Assembly (NCBI RefSeq): GCF_963576675.1
Contig: NC_088911.1
Span: 89,371,256-89,435,255, forward strand
Length of the DNA stretch: 64,000 nucleotides
Direction of reading: 5' to 3'
DNA from: Euphorbia lathyris
Lineage: Eukaryota; Streptophyta; Magnoliopsida; Malpighiales; Euphorbiaceae
This document shows, piece by piece, positions 20,389 to 32,877 of this stretch (position 1 is its first letter; every line of letters begins with the position of its first letter). The position numbers and the translations under genes were made by a program. The notes under the pieces were generated by a model. The model did not search any database, was not told the DNA's origin, and was given only the letters and a program-made list of their open reading frames with translations.

Positions 20389-21381
20389 AAAGTCATTGCA
20401 AATAGGCTTAAGGGAGTCCTCAATCTCATTATCTCCCCGCACCATAGTGCTTTTATCCCAAGGAGGCTTATTATTAATAGTGTTATTCTTGCATTTGAGG
20501 TTAACCATTATCTTAACAAGAAAACACAGCGATGTAATCGCTTCTCTTAAGCTTGATATGGCCAAATCATATGACATGGTCGAATGGGACTTCTTGTACA
20601 AGATTATAGGTAAATTTGGTTTTGCAGACAAATGAATCAACTTGGTGACGGAATGTGTTACTAAAGCTTCATATCAGAGTGTGAGTGGTAATCATATAGT
20701 CGTTCCTATTTTTCTAGGTAGGGGTTTATGGTAGGGCGATCCCACATCTACATACATGTTTCTTATTTGTGCTAAGGGCCTCTCTACTTCCTTGTAAAAG
20801 CTAGAATAAAGGGGGCTTTTGCATGGCTGCCCAATTGCTCGACTTACTCATCCAATTTCCCATCTATGTTTTTTAAAGATGACATCTACTTAATTTTTAA
20901 AGCCACTAGCTAAGAGAGTATAGTTGTGAAAAACTTTCTGCTTTAGTATGAGAAAGCCTCCATATAGAAAATTAATTATGACAAAAGTTTTATCTCTTTC
21001 AGGAAGAACTGCTCCTCTCATATCTACTCTTCTCTAAGCTCTTTATTTGGCATTACTTGGTCTTTACCCAGGAAAATATCTACACTTACCGTCACTAGCT
21101 AAGCATAACAAATCTCAAGTTTTTAGCTATATACAAGTTCGGGTGGCCCAAAGGCTAAGGAGATGGAAGTCCAATTTTTTTTTAGGGTGGGTAAGGAAGT
21201 GTTGGTCAAATCTGTTATCCAGGCCCTACCGTCATATGCAATGATTTTATTCCTCCTTCCCATCAATCTCTGTGTAGATCTAGAAAAAAAATTATGAACT
21301 CCTTCCGGTGGGGTTCGAGTGGAAATAATGGCAAAGGTCTTCACTGGAAATCATGGGAAAAGCTTTATGTCCCAAAATAGC
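20389..21381 (+). pseudogene. Old LINE ORF2, segment 2 (RT core to thumb)
   Basis: Continues segment 1: VIANRLKGVLNLIISP, AFIPRR, KLDMAKSYDMVEWDFL, then degraded RT core and the downstream PGKYLHLPSL, RLRRWKSNFF, VIQALPSYAM (frame-shifted), HWKSWEKLYVPK. Stops and frameshifts throughout. Interrupted at 21381 by the Sirevirus-like element; it continues at 33162. Confidence 0.8.
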
Positions 21382-22822
21382 TGTTGAAACACCTTTCCAC
21401 AAGATTTCGATTTGACAAAATCATCCATGATTAAGAGGCAATTAAATTTAAATGCTTTGATTTAATTGTACTAATGTGTTTGTTCAATATTGAGTGCAAA
21501 AATATATATATAAAGTTAGACAGGACAAAAGCCAGCATAAGCCAAGCTGAGTTGAACGGAACTCAGCATGAAAGAATAGAAGCTGAGTGGAGTAGAACTC
21601 AAAGTCTCCTTCAAAGTTGCCAGAACAAAGCTGACTAAATTAGAAGACTCCTTCAGAATTGTATAAATAAAACGAAGCTGATTAAGAAGGAACTTAGCAT
21701 GGAAGTTGAACATTCGAAGATAACGAATGAAGCTGAGTGACAGTCAGGATAGCATGAAGGATCCGTTCACTAAAGGACAAACTCTACCAATCTTCTGCAC
21801 CAATAATTGAAGCCTCAAAAATACACAGAGGACTAATTCCAAGAAACATGGGTCAATGGATTATTGGTAAAATACAACTGCCACAAAAAGACAAGTCTGT
21901 AGGAAGAAGACAAGGCTGACACCTGAAGAAAACAGATGACAGGATTGGCCTGCAAAACTGAAGCTGACCAGAAACTGTCTACTAAAAGAGCCGTTTTGGA
22001 ATCAACGGACACACCAAATTCAAATGGTCTAATCTCCAGAATTCATCTATAAAATGGACAAGGATTTCACTTGGACATTTGCCGAATTACAAAGAAGAAA
22101 AATCCAAGAGAGAAATCTTCAAAGCACCCAAATACAAAGATCTTACACCAAATCTTCTATTCTTTGTGTAAATTCTAGATTGATTGTTGTGTAATCATCT
22201 AAAGTGTTCTTCTGTTGAGAAAGAACAAGTTTATCAATTGTAATATTGAGAGTGTATGTTGAGTGCTTGGTTGTAAGCATTCAGTGGTAGAAAAATCTAA
22301 GTGCTGGGTTGTAGTACTTAGTAGGAGCTGAGTAGACGAATAGAGGACGTACTCTTGCATACTCACTGCCTTGTAAAGGGTTTGTGCTCTACCTTGAATG
22401 AGCTCAGTATTGGATTGAAAATCCCAGGAGGAACTGGGGACTGGACGTAGGCACAGAGGCCGAACCAGGATAAGTCGTGCTGAGTAACTTCTAAACTCTT
22501 TCTCTCAATATATATATATATATATATATGTGTATGTGTTGCTTGTGATATTTACTCAGCATATAAATTGTTAAAACGGAAACTGAGTAAATCTGAGTGC
22601 TGAGTTGGAAGCTGACCTCTCAAGAATCAATTCCCAACTCTCAAGTCAAGCAGTCTTAGTCAGCATAGAACTAAAACTGTCTGACTAATCAATCGGCCGT
22701 GCTGACCAACACGCTGAGTTAACAAACTCTTAAAATAACATTAAGTCAGCATAATTAAAAGCGAAAAAGTTACATTAGTTCCTATCCCCCCCCCCCTTGG
22801 AACTAATTACTAGGGACCAACA
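21382..22822 (+). repeat. Sirevirus-like 5' LTR (1441 bp)
   Basis: Starts TGTTGAAACACC and ends GGGACCAACA. Contains a TATA-like box (22048-22055), a (TA)n tract at about 22508-22530 and a C-run at about 22789-22798. Strongly enriched for GCTGA and TCAGC words. Confidence 0.95.
22048..22055 (+). promoter_or_regulatory. Putative LTR TATA box
   Basis: TATAAAAT, preserved in the 3' LTR at 32360-32367. Consistent with an LTR promoter; no transcript evidence. Confidence 0.5.
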
Positions 22823-22824
22823 AG

Positions 22825-22837
22825 TGGTATCAGAGCC
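22825..22837 (+). other. Primer binding site, initiator tRNA-Met type
   Basis: TGGTATCAGAGCC, two bases after the LTR end: the standard PBS of plant copia elements. Confidence 0.95.
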
Positions 22838-22885
22838 AAAAGCTCACTACTCAAAGATCTAACAATCTTGAGCTGATCCCGATAA

Positions 22886-23907
22886 ATGGCTGAAAATAGC
22901 ACTCGGTTCCTTCCAGGAAACCAAACAACACAGATACTCCCTGAGGGACTATCAATAACTAGGCCTGATCCAATTATACATTCTGGAAGAATAGGATGAA
23001 GAACTTTATTCAAGCCACAAACATGAGTGCTTGTCTTGCAATAGTTCAAGGTCCACATGTGCCATACAAAACTGTTAACAATGAGAAAATTGTTAAAAGT
23101 GAAGCTGAGTGGACAGAGGATGACCTCAGAAAATTACAAAATAATGCTTCGGCTATAAATATGCTTCACTGTGCTCTAGATGCTGCAGAATACAATAAGA
23201 TTTCAGGTTGTGAGTCAGCTCAGGAGATTTGGAAGAAGCTTGAAGTAACCTATGAAGGCACAAGCAAAGTTAAGGAGTCTCAAGTCAATCAGCATATGAG
23301 ACTCTATGAGCTGTTTGAGATGAATGAGAATGAAGACATCTCAGAAATGAACGCAAGGTTCACAAACATTATAAACGAGCTCAAAAGGCTTGGAAAGAAC
23401 TTCACTGAAGAGGAACAAGTGAAGAAAATCCTGAGAAGTCTGCCTAAGAGCTGGCAAGCAAAGAAAACAGCTGTAGAAGAAGCTCAAGACTTGACTACCT
23501 ATAAATATGATGAGTTGATCGGATCCCTGCTGACCCATGAAATTTCTATGAAAAACTTTGAAGCTAAAGAGAAAGAAAAGTCAGAAGACAAGAAACAAAA
23601 GTCACTTGTCATGAAAGTTGACTCGACTGAAGCTGAGTCAACTGATGATGAGGAAATGGCTATGTTCACTAGAAAGATGAAGAAGTTGTTCAGAAGAAAT
23701 GACAGAAACGGCAAAAGGTCATTCAGAAGAAGTGACAAATACAAAGCTGATTCGAGTGACAAATACAAGAAGGACAGCTCCAAGTCTGTCACATGTTTTG
23801 AGTGCCATCAAACTGGGCACATCAAGTCAAGCTGTCCCAACCTTAAGAAGGAGAAGAAGGGAAGCAAAAAGGCTATGGTAGCAACATGGAGCGATAGTGA
23901 TGAGTGA
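22886..23907 (+). pseudogene. gag: Copia gag, N-terminal and capsid part, frameshifted
   Basis: A gag start at 22886 (MAENSTRFLPGN) runs into TGA at 22997. The following frame is the true continuation (NYTFWKNRMKNFI), so about one base was lost or gained near 22960-22975. From 22996 the frame is open for 303 codons: EIWKKLEVTYEG, KRLGKNFTEEEQVKKILRSLP (copia gag core), then a lysine-rich tract and a CCHC knuckle CFECHQTGHIKSSC. It stops at TGA 23905-23907 in SDSDE-stop-TSSEAD. The same frame resumes in the next segment, which fits TGG to TGA. Confidence 0.85.
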
Positions 23908-24663
23908 ACCTCATCTGAAGCTGATGCAAATGAAACAGCCAACATATGCTTCATGGCTGACGATGCTGACCATTCTCAATCTGAGCATAATGACCTCTCT
24001 GATGAAACTGACCAGGAGGTACACACTAATGAGGTAACACCCCTACTTTTGTTTAGAAATGAGATGGTAAATGCCCTAAGTGATTTATATAAGCTAACTA
24101 AAAAATGCAATAACAAAATAAAATCAATCAGCAGGCGATGTGATGAGATTGAAGAGGTCAAGCTGAGTGACCTCCGATATCTCCTCCAGGACAACTCAGA
24201 TTTACATACCAACATGCAAATCGTGCATAAGTTTGTCACGGAGGTCCAATCTGAGTCAAAGAAACTTAGAAAGGATATCACAACCTTACAGAGCCAAGTG
24301 AATGGCTCAAGTAGAAATAAACCCCATGCTGAGTACGCAAGTACTAGTCAGCATAAGCAAATCACTCAATGTGAGTGTTGTGGAAAAAGGGGGCACACAA
24401 AAAATGTGTATTGGCATAACAAGCGGATTGTCCAATGTGACTTCTGCAGAAGAAAAGGGCATTCCACAAAAGTATGCTGGCATGCTCAACACAACAATGC
24501 TGACTATACTCAGTACAACCCTCAAAGGGTACCTTTTTGTGATTTCTGTGGTAAGCCTGGCCACACTATAAAAGTATGTCGTCACAAGTTGAAATATGAC
24601 TTTGCACCTGTTTACACTAACAAGAAAGGACCCAAAAAGAATTGGGTACCTAAAAACGAATAG
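23908..24663 (+). pseudogene. gag: Copia gag C-terminal part with three more zinc knuckles
   Basis: In frame with the preceding segment. A predicted helical/coiled region (about 24040-24290) is followed by three CCHC-type units: CECCGKRGHTKNVY, CDFCRRKGHSTKVC and CDFCGKPGHTIKVC. The first has Tyr where the last Cys should be, fitting a TGT/TGC to TAT/TAC change. It ends with TAG 24661-24663 in KNE-stop-FKMQ, where the frame runs on into protease; TGG to TAG is likely. Gag and pol were thus a single frame. Confidence 0.82.
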
Positions 24664-26973
24664 TTTAAAATGCAAGTCAGCTTGACATGCGTGGAGAAGT
24701 CAAAACTTTGGTATATAGACAGCGCATGCTCAAGACACATGACAGGTGATGAAACTCAGTTCATCACACTAGAGCTTAAACGAGGAGGTAGTGTAAGCTT
24801 TGGAGACAACAAGAAGGGTAAGATAGTTGGCTCAGGAACTATCGGAGGTAACCCTAAAATTGAGTCAGTCTCCTTAGTTAAAGGTCTCAAATATAATCTT
24901 CTAAGTGTAGCTCAGATTTGCAAGAGTGGAAGAAAGGTTATATTTGATGATACTAAGTGTCAAATACTCGAGGGAAAAACAAATGATTTGATTTTAACAG
25001 CCCCTCGTGTAGAAAATGTTTACATGTTGAGTTTGGAAAAACAATTTTCAAAAAGTATATGCTTAGTGTCTAAAGAGGACAACTCCTGGCTATGGCATAG
25101 GAGACTTGGGCATGTCAGCATGGACCTCCTAGCCAAATTAGCTAGAAAGCAGCTAGTTGAAGGATTACCCAAACTAAAATATGAAAAAGATCAACTATGT
25201 AATGCTTGTCAGCAAGGTAAACAAACCAAAAAGTCATTTCACAGCAAAAATATTGTCTCAACCAAAAAACCATTAGAATTACTACATTTGGATCTTTTCG
25301 GATCTATCCAGCCACTCAGCATGGGAGGTAAGAAATTTTCCTTAGTTATTGTAGATGATTTCTCTAGGTATACTTGGGTCATCTTGCTGAGTAGCAAAGA
25401 TGAAACATTTGAGATGTTTACTACATTAGTCAAAAAGCTTGAAAATGACAAAGACCTAAGAGTAGCTCACATTAGAAGTGATAATGGTGGAGAATTCAAA
25501 AACCAAATGTTTGATGAATTCTGTGAAACTAATGGTATTGACCATAATTTCTCTGCCCCTAGAACTCCTCAACAGAATGGAGTTGTTGAAAGGAAGAATA
25601 GGACAATAGTAGAAATTGCTAGGACAATGCTGAGTGAAAATAGGCTTCCAAAGTATTTTTGGGGTGAAGTCGTCAATACAGCATGTTATATATTGAATAG
25701 GGCCTTGGTAAGACCTATATTAAAGAAAACTCCTTATGAACTTTGGAAAGGACGAAAGCCCAATATTGGATACTTTCGTGCCTTTGGGTGTAAATGTTTT
25801 ATACTCAACACTAAGGATAATCTGGCAAATTTTGATGCCAAAGCTGACGAAGCGATCTTTCTGGGGTACTCAACAGACAGTAAAGCATATAGAATTTATA
25901 ATAAAAGGACTCAGGTAGTAGAAGAGTCAGTCCATATAGATTTCGATGAAACTGACCCTGCAGGAAAAACAACTCAACACACAGAGGAAGAACCTAACTC
26001 AGCTTCTGCTGACCAGAATGGACATGCTGAGTCATCAGCACAAGAGCTGACCAAAGGTAAAAACAAAACAGAAATTACCTTTGCTGACCAATCTGTTCCT
26101 GCAGAGATTGTAGAAACACCTGCTCCAAATGACTCAACATTGCCTAAGGAAATAAAAATTCCAAGAGGACATTCAGAAAAGTCCATTCTTGATGCTGCTG
26201 ACAACAAGCTGATGACAAGAGATCAGCTTAGGAAGTTCCGCAGCAACGTTGCCTTTGTATCAGTACATAAACCGAAGAACTTTGTTGATGTTGAGCATGA
26301 TGAATATTGGATCAATGCTATGCAAGAAGAGCTTGACCAATTCACAAGAAATGAGGTATGGGATTTAGTACCTAAGCCCAGAAATCAAAAGTCCATAGGG
26401 ACTAAATGGGTTTTTAGAAACAAACTAGATGAGCATGGAAATGTTGTTAGGAACAAAGCTCGACTTGTAGCCCAAGGCTATAGTCAGCAAGAGGGCATTG
26501 ATTATGGTGAAACCTTTGCACCAGTTGCTAGATTAGAAGCTATACGTCTATTGTGTGCATATGCCAGTTTCATGAACTTCAAATTGTATCAAATGGATGT
26601 TAAAAGTGCATTTCTTAATGGCTTTATAAACGAAGAGGTATATGTTAATCAACCTCCTGGTTTTGAAGACCCAAAATTCCCAAACCACGTTTATAAACTC
26701 AAGAAGGCCCTATATGGCCTGAAACAAGCTCCAAGAGCCTGGTATGAGAGGTTGACCAACTTCCTGCTGACCAGGAACTATGTCAGGGGAAAAGCAGACA
26801 CAACCTTGTTCATTAAGAAAAAGGGCAAATATACCCTACTTGCACAAATCTATGTAGATGACATAATATTTGGTGCTACTGACGAATCCTTGTGTCAAGA
26901 GTTTAGCAAACAGATGCAGACTGAGTTCGAAATGTCCATGATGGGGGAACTCAGCTTCTTCCTTGGACTTTAG
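24664..26973 (+). pseudogene. pol: Copia protease-integrase-RT
   Basis: Open from Met 24670 for 767 codons. Protease [13 protein letters not shown] (DSA in place of the usual DSG). Gag-pre-integrase and HHCC zinc domain ([10 protein letters not shown]...CNACQQGK). Integrase core D in HLDLFG, D in RSDNGGEF, E in [11 protein letters not shown] with [46 protein letters not shown] and the active site YVDDIIFG. It stops at TAG 26971-26973 in FFLGL-stop-IKQG, where CAG would be expected. Confidence 0.9.
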
Positions 26974-27747
26974 ATCAAGCAAGGTAAGAACGGCATCTTC
27001 ATTAGTCAGTCCAAGTACACCAAGGAGATGTTAAAGAAGTTTGATATGGGAGACTGTAAGCCCATATCAACCCCTATGGGTACTGATACTGTCCTATGCA
27101 AAGATGAGAAAAGTAAGTCAATAGATAGTAAATTTTATCGAGGTATGATAGGCTCCTTACTTTATCTCACTGCTAGTAGACCTGATATACAGTACTCAGT
27201 ATGTTATTGTGCAAGATATCAAGCTGACCCAAGGGAATCTCACTTAATTGCTCTAAAAAGAATTTTTAGATATTTGCAGAGCTCAGTTGATGCAGGTTTG
27301 TGGTATCCAACTTCAAATGACTTCACACTCATAGGATACACTAATGCTGACTATGGACGGGATAAGCTAGAACGTAAGAGTACTTCAGGAGGATGTCATT
27401 TCCTTGGAAGCTGTCTAGTATCCTGGTTCAGCAAGAAGCAGTCATCAGTTGCTCTGTCTACAACTGAAGCTGAGTACGTTGCTGCTGGAAGCTGTGTAGC
27501 TCAAGTCCTATGGATAAAGCAACAGCTTGAGGATTATGGAGTAAGAACTAAGACAATAGAGATCAAATGTGACAACAAGAGTGCCATTGATCTATCCAAG
27601 AATCCTATCCAACACAGCAGGATGAAGCATGTCAACATAAGGCATCACTTCATCAGAGATCACGTACTAAAGGGTGAGATCAAGCTAACCTATGTGCCAA
27701 CAAATGAACAGCTTGCAGATATCTTCACCAAGCCTTTGGCTCGTTAG
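26974..27747 (+). pseudogene. pol: Copia RNase H
   Basis: In frame with the RT segment: IKQGKNGIFISQSKYTKEML, PISTPMG, SLLYLTASRPDI, then RNase H with YTNADYGRD, KSTSGGCHFLG, STTEAEYVAA, CDNKSAIDLSKNP, HVNIRHHFIRD and ADIFTKPLAR. The first catalytic Asp is kept in NADYG. Ends at TAG 27745-27747. Confidence 0.88.
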
Positions 27748-28349
27748 CAATTTAACATACTAAGGGAAGCTATCGGTATGTCTAATCCTCTTCAATAATT
27801 CTAAATACTTGAATAAATGTTGAGTGATTGTCATGCTGACTGATATCAATCTAGTAACTACTGCACATTGAGCTTAATAGTCTATACTGAGTAGATACAA
27901 ATGTTGAGTAAATATTCTGTGCTGAGTAGATAAACATATTGAGTAATCACCTTATGCTGAGTAGATGTACATTCTGAGTGATTAACGTATGTTGAGTTAC
28001 TAAGAGATAGAAAATCCATCTACGTAGAATTAAATACTCAATATCATAAACGATTCATATTCTAGCAAACTGAGTAAAAGCCCACTTGTACCAATGAACA
28101 ATGACACGTGTAACAAATCATACCTAGAAAAACGCAAGTAATAATGAATACCCATGCGCCGAACCTGTCATAAATGGCAGAATCCTTGTCGATTAAAATC
28201 CCAAGAAGAAAACGGCTAGTTCATTAATTAGGAATGATTCAAGACTCTATAAGTAGTGGAAGGATCCCCACTCATTACTCTTTACGCTTAAAATCTTCTG
28301 AAATCGAATCCTTCTCTCTCCCTAAACCTTAAAACCTTCATCTGTAACA
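27748..28349 (+). other. Spacer between pol and the extra ORF
   Basis: About 600 bp, AT-rich, with dense CTGAGTA/TGAGTA words (27820-28080). The stretch just before the next ORF (28230-28349) resembles a 5' leader with CT-rich sequence. Confidence 0.5.
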
Positions 28350-31258
28350 ATGGCTTCCGGCAAAAATGAAATCCCTAACTTCACCACTCAGCTTGGCCAA
28401 ACCTCTGGCGAACCCACTCAAGCTGACCCCGCCGGTTCATCAAAGCTAGTAGAAAGGAACATGATCAAGGTCCATAAGAAGGTCAACAACTTGGAGGTTC
28501 TAAAATGCAGATGGTTCTCTCCAGGATTCATCACTTCTGAGAAACCGTTCTGTGACTGGATCGAGAAGAACAAATGGACCGGTCTCTTCTCACTCATCGG
28601 AAAAACATACCCTAGGCTGGTCAGAGAGTTCTATTCCAACATGTTTGTTGATGAAGAAGATGCTGACTATTTGGAGACCACGGTCAAAGGACAGAAAATC
28701 ACCATAACCCCTGCCTATCTAGCTACTCTGCTAAACTTACCAGACGAAGGAATGGAGTTTAGGACAACAAAAGAAAAGGTACCAAAGGAAAAGCTTGACC
28801 AGATCAAGGGGTTCTGCAAACCCAAGAATCATAAAGGTGAAATACCCAGCACGTGTATGGGGCAAAACCAGAAGATGGCACACTACATATTGACCAACTT
28901 CATCTTCCCCAAACTCAACTCAGCCTCATCTGCCTCCAACTTTGAGCAGTGCTTCATATAGCACATGCTGACCTACACCCCTCTCAACCTTCTGGTATTT
29001 CTGGTTGGTGCGCTCCAGCGAGGAGGTAAGAAACTTCGGTTAGGTTCTTTAATCACTAAGATCCTCGAGGATAAACAGATCGAGACCATAAATGAAACTG
29101 ATACCTTGGGAAGTGAGATCACAGCAGCTCTGCTGGTTGGATTATTATACAATCAACCATTGAAAGGATATGAAGAAATTGAAGATATTGAGGAAAATGA
29201 TGAAGCTGAATAGGAAGATGTGCCTGAGCATGAGCCTGAGAAAGAAGTGGAGGCTCCTGCTGAGTCCTCTAAGGACAAGAAGAAGAGAAAAGCGCTGGCA
29301 ACATGTGCAAAAGATATTGACGCAGTGCCTAGGAAGAAGCGGTCTATAAACAGAGCTAAGAATGTTGATACTGACCAACCTCAAGGTACACCTAGGTCGG
29401 CAGAGAAAAGAAAGAGGCCAGAAGAGCCTGAGGATGAAGAAGAGGAAACTCTGGAATCCCCTTTGATGAAAAAGAAGAAGGTTCATACCTTAAAGACAGT
29501 TGAAGTTAATCCCTTGGATTGGGTTGTACCTCCAAAAGGTCATGGAATTGACCTAGACCAAACTCATGCTGAGCCGGTCAAGGATGCTGAGCAAGAAACT
29601 CCTGCTAAGGAAGAAGTCAATACCGAGCAGGAACAACCTACTGATGTTGAGCAACATCAGGATGATGCTGAGCGGAGAATTGAGGAAGAAGAAAATGTTG
29701 CTGTGGAGGATCACGTTGAGCAACATGAGAATCCAACTGTGGAAGAAGAGACAGTTGATACTGATGAGGAGGTTATTCATGCTGACCCATCTCCTCCTAA
29801 AGAAACAAGGTTCAAGCGACTCAAGAAGAAAGCCCATAAGACTCCAGCTCTTGACCTCCTTGCAGACTCTCCTCTTCAAGAACCATTTACTGACCTATCT
29901 GAGCTACAGTTCACGTACTTTGCAAACGATACTGAGTCTCCTTCAAAAGAAAAACAAGCCTCTGTTACTCAGGATGAGGAACAAGCCAAAACCTTTGAAA
30001 ATCCAAATCCAACTGCTCAAGATGGAACAAATCCTGCTTCAACTTCACCCACTCAAGATGAGCAGGTCAACATGACTAACCAAACTCCACCTCCAACACA
30101 GCATGTTGATAAATCAGCTCCTGAAGCCAATCTGCATCAAAGTCCTGTCACCGATCAAGATGATCAATCTGGCAAACAGCCAACTCCACCACCATCAAGC
30201 TCAATTCCAGCCTCTGAGACAAATGCTGCTCAATTCACATACTTGAATGTTACTGAGTCAGGACGACGAATTATTGCCTCTGCTCAGTCCTTGCTTCAAG
30301 ATTTGAACCCTCCTCAAGCTGATGCTACTAGATCTTCTCATGCTGAGTCCTCCCAATTGTCTGGTATCACTCAGCTTCTCAATGAACTAAGAGGACTCAA
30401 GGATCTTGTAAGTGTTATGACCACCGTTCAAACTCAGCAACCCAGGCAAGACCAAATAGCAAAGCTGACTGAATTAGTACTCACAATGGTGAACCATCTG
30501 AACTCGCTTGAAGGAAAATCCAACAACTGTCGGAAGTTAATCCAGGGTATGCAACTTCCACTGAGCTTCAAGGCTATTTTGCTAAGTTAACTGCAGAACT
30601 GACCAAATCAAGCGCAACTGGAAATCCTGAGTATGCTACCTCTGCTGAGTTATAAGACTGCTTTGCCAAGCTAACTGCTGAACTGACCAGTACGCGTGAA
30701 TTAGTATCTTCTACCTCTCAGTGCACCATTAACCAACTGAGTGAAGCGGTAAGTCTACTTAACGTCGACAAAGCTCAGATGGATGTTGACCCAGTCTCCA
30801 ATGGTCAACTCTTGAGCTTTTCCCAAGCAATTATGAAGGCAATGCACATCAACAATGCTCAGCGCATGTTTTATGACTCTGCCCTGCTGAAGATGTACCA
30901 CCAATCTTTTGCTCAGATCAACAGCTCACTCACCTGGCTTAGCAAATCACATGAATGCCTACTCAGCATGATTAGCAGCTCTCTCCGAATTCCTCGCCAT
31001 GTCCAAGATGATAGTGTACCTGTAATTGATGGCTTGCGTGAAAGCATAAAGAGGCTCCAGCGTTACTCAAATGTCCTCTCCACTGCTGCTCGCAACGATA
31101 CCTTCCTTTATAAACCCGATGATGGAAAAACAGGGGAGAAAAGCCAAGACGGAACTCAGCTTGCAGGTAATGCCTCAGGAAGTAAAGATAAACGCAAAGG
31201 AGTATATCGAGCTGACCATCAAGCTCAGGTCAATATGAAGGAAAAGAAGAAGAACTAG
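28350..31258 (+). pseudogene. Extra post-pol ORF (envelope-position, plant transposon-protein-like)
   Basis: Originally about 970 codons from MASGKNEIPN. N-terminal half: a globular region with LVREFYSNMFVDE, TVKGQKITITPAYLATLLNLPDEG and MAHYILTNFIFPK. This is the pattern of the family described as putative plant transposon protein, found in Sirevirus and Athila extra ORFs. The second half is highly charged and Glu/Gln/Pro-rich (29220-30400), then helical (30780-31258). Broken by TAG 28959-28961 (expected Trp), TAG 29211-29213, a frameshift near 30535 and TAA 30653-30655. No credible signal peptide or membrane anchor, so an envelope function is not supported. Confidence 0.72.
30538..30705 (+). 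repeat. 84-bp tandem duplication within the extra ORF
   Basis: A 28-residue unit (NP-GYATS-TEL..YFAKLTAELT) is followed directly by a second copy (NP-EYATS-AEL..CFAKLTAELT). Confidence 0.75.
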
Positions 31259-31677
31259 ATATAGCTTAGTCAATGTTTGAACTTAGCATAGAATCTTTCC
31301 TCATATGTTTTTGCTTAATCTATGACAAGTACCATTTTCTCAACCTGGCTGATAAAATTGAACAAACAAATTAAGAAGTAAAACATACTCAGTATACATT
31401 AACACTAAAATACTTATGTAATAAACTGAGTAACAACATACTTCTAATATTTTTGAAAACTGACTTAAATCCAATTAGCTCAGATCTTGAAAAATCTAAC
31501 ATTAAACTAAGTCAGTATACACAAATGTCTTAAGGTTAATTCAATTAAATCTTGGAAGGTTTAGAATTAAGTTAAGACAATATGTGCAACCCTTACGGGG
31601 GAGTTATTTCAAAAATAAATCAATCATGGGGTAACTTATAACTGAGTTCCATAATTATGTATTTTGCCAACATCAAA
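31259..31677 (+). other. Copia 3' untranslated region
   Basis: AT-rich, ends in the PPT. No ORF. Confidence 0.5.
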
Positions 31678-31688
31678 ATGGGGGAGTT
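31678..31688 (+). other. Polypurine tract of copia element
   Basis: ATGGGGGAGTT immediately before the 3' LTR TGTTGAAACA: the expected plus-strand primer site. Confidence 0.85.
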
Positions 31689-32817
31689 TGTTGAAACACC
31701 TTTCCACAAGATTTTGATTTGAAAAAATCATCCATGATTAAGAGGCAATTAAATTTAAATGCTTTGATTTAATTGTACTAATGTGTTTGTTCAATATTGA
31801 GTGCAAAAATATATATAAAGTTAGACAGGATAAAAGTCAGCATAAGCCAAGCTGAGTGGAACGGAACTCAGCATGAAAGAATAGAAGCTGAGTGGAGTAG
31901 AACTCAGTATCAGAAGTCTTCTTCAAAGTTGCCAGAACGAAGCAGACTAAATTAGAAGACTCCTTTAGAATTGTATAAACAGAACGGAGCTGACTAAGAA
32001 GGAACTCAGCATGGAAGTTGAACATTCGAAGATAACGAATGGAGCTGAGTGACAGTCAGGATAGCATGAAGGATCTGTTCACTAAAGGACAAAGTCTGCC
32101 AATCTTCTGCACCAATAATTGAAGCCTCGAAAATACACAGAAGACTAATTCCAAGAAACATGGGCCAATGGATTATTGGTAAAAGACAACTGCCACAAAA
32201 AGACAAGTCTGTAGGAAGAAGACAAGGCTGACACCTGAAGAAAACAGATGACAGGATTGGCCTGCAAAACTGAAGCTGACCAGAAGCTGTCTACTAAAAG
32301 AGCCGTTCTGGAATCAACGGACACACCAAATTCAAACGGTCTAATCTCCAGAATTCATCTATAAAATGGACAAGGATTTCACTTGGACATTTGTCGAATT
32401 ACAAGAAGAAAAATCCAAGAGAGAAATCTTCAAAGCACTCTAATACAAAGATCTTACACCAAATCTTCTATTCTTTGTGTAAATCTAGAGTGATTCTGTG
32501 TAATCTTCTAAAGTGTTCTTTACTGAAAAGAGAACAAGTGTTTATCAATTGTAATATTAAGAGTGTATGATGAGTGCTTGGTTGTAAGCATTCAGTGGTA
32601 GAAAAATCTAAGTGCTGGGTTGTAGTACTTAGTAGGAGCTGAGTAGACGAATAGAGGACGTACTCTTGCATACTCACTGCCTTGTAAAGGGTTTGTGCTC
32701 TACCTTGAAAGAGCTCAGTATTGGATTGAAAATCCCAAGAGGAACTGGGACTGGACGTAGGCACAGAGGCCGAACCAGGATAAGTCGTGCTGAGTAACTT
32801 CTAAACTCTTTCTCTCA

Positions 32818-32877
<60 letters not shown>

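Noticed and set aside
29566..30075. 169-codon Leu/Lys/Ser-rich plus-strand frame
   Set aside because: Overlaps the charged tail of the copia extra ORF in another frame; low-complexity shadow.
32818..32872. (TA)n(TG)n microsatellite
   Set aside because: Simple length variation of a tract present in both copia LTRs, not a separate element.
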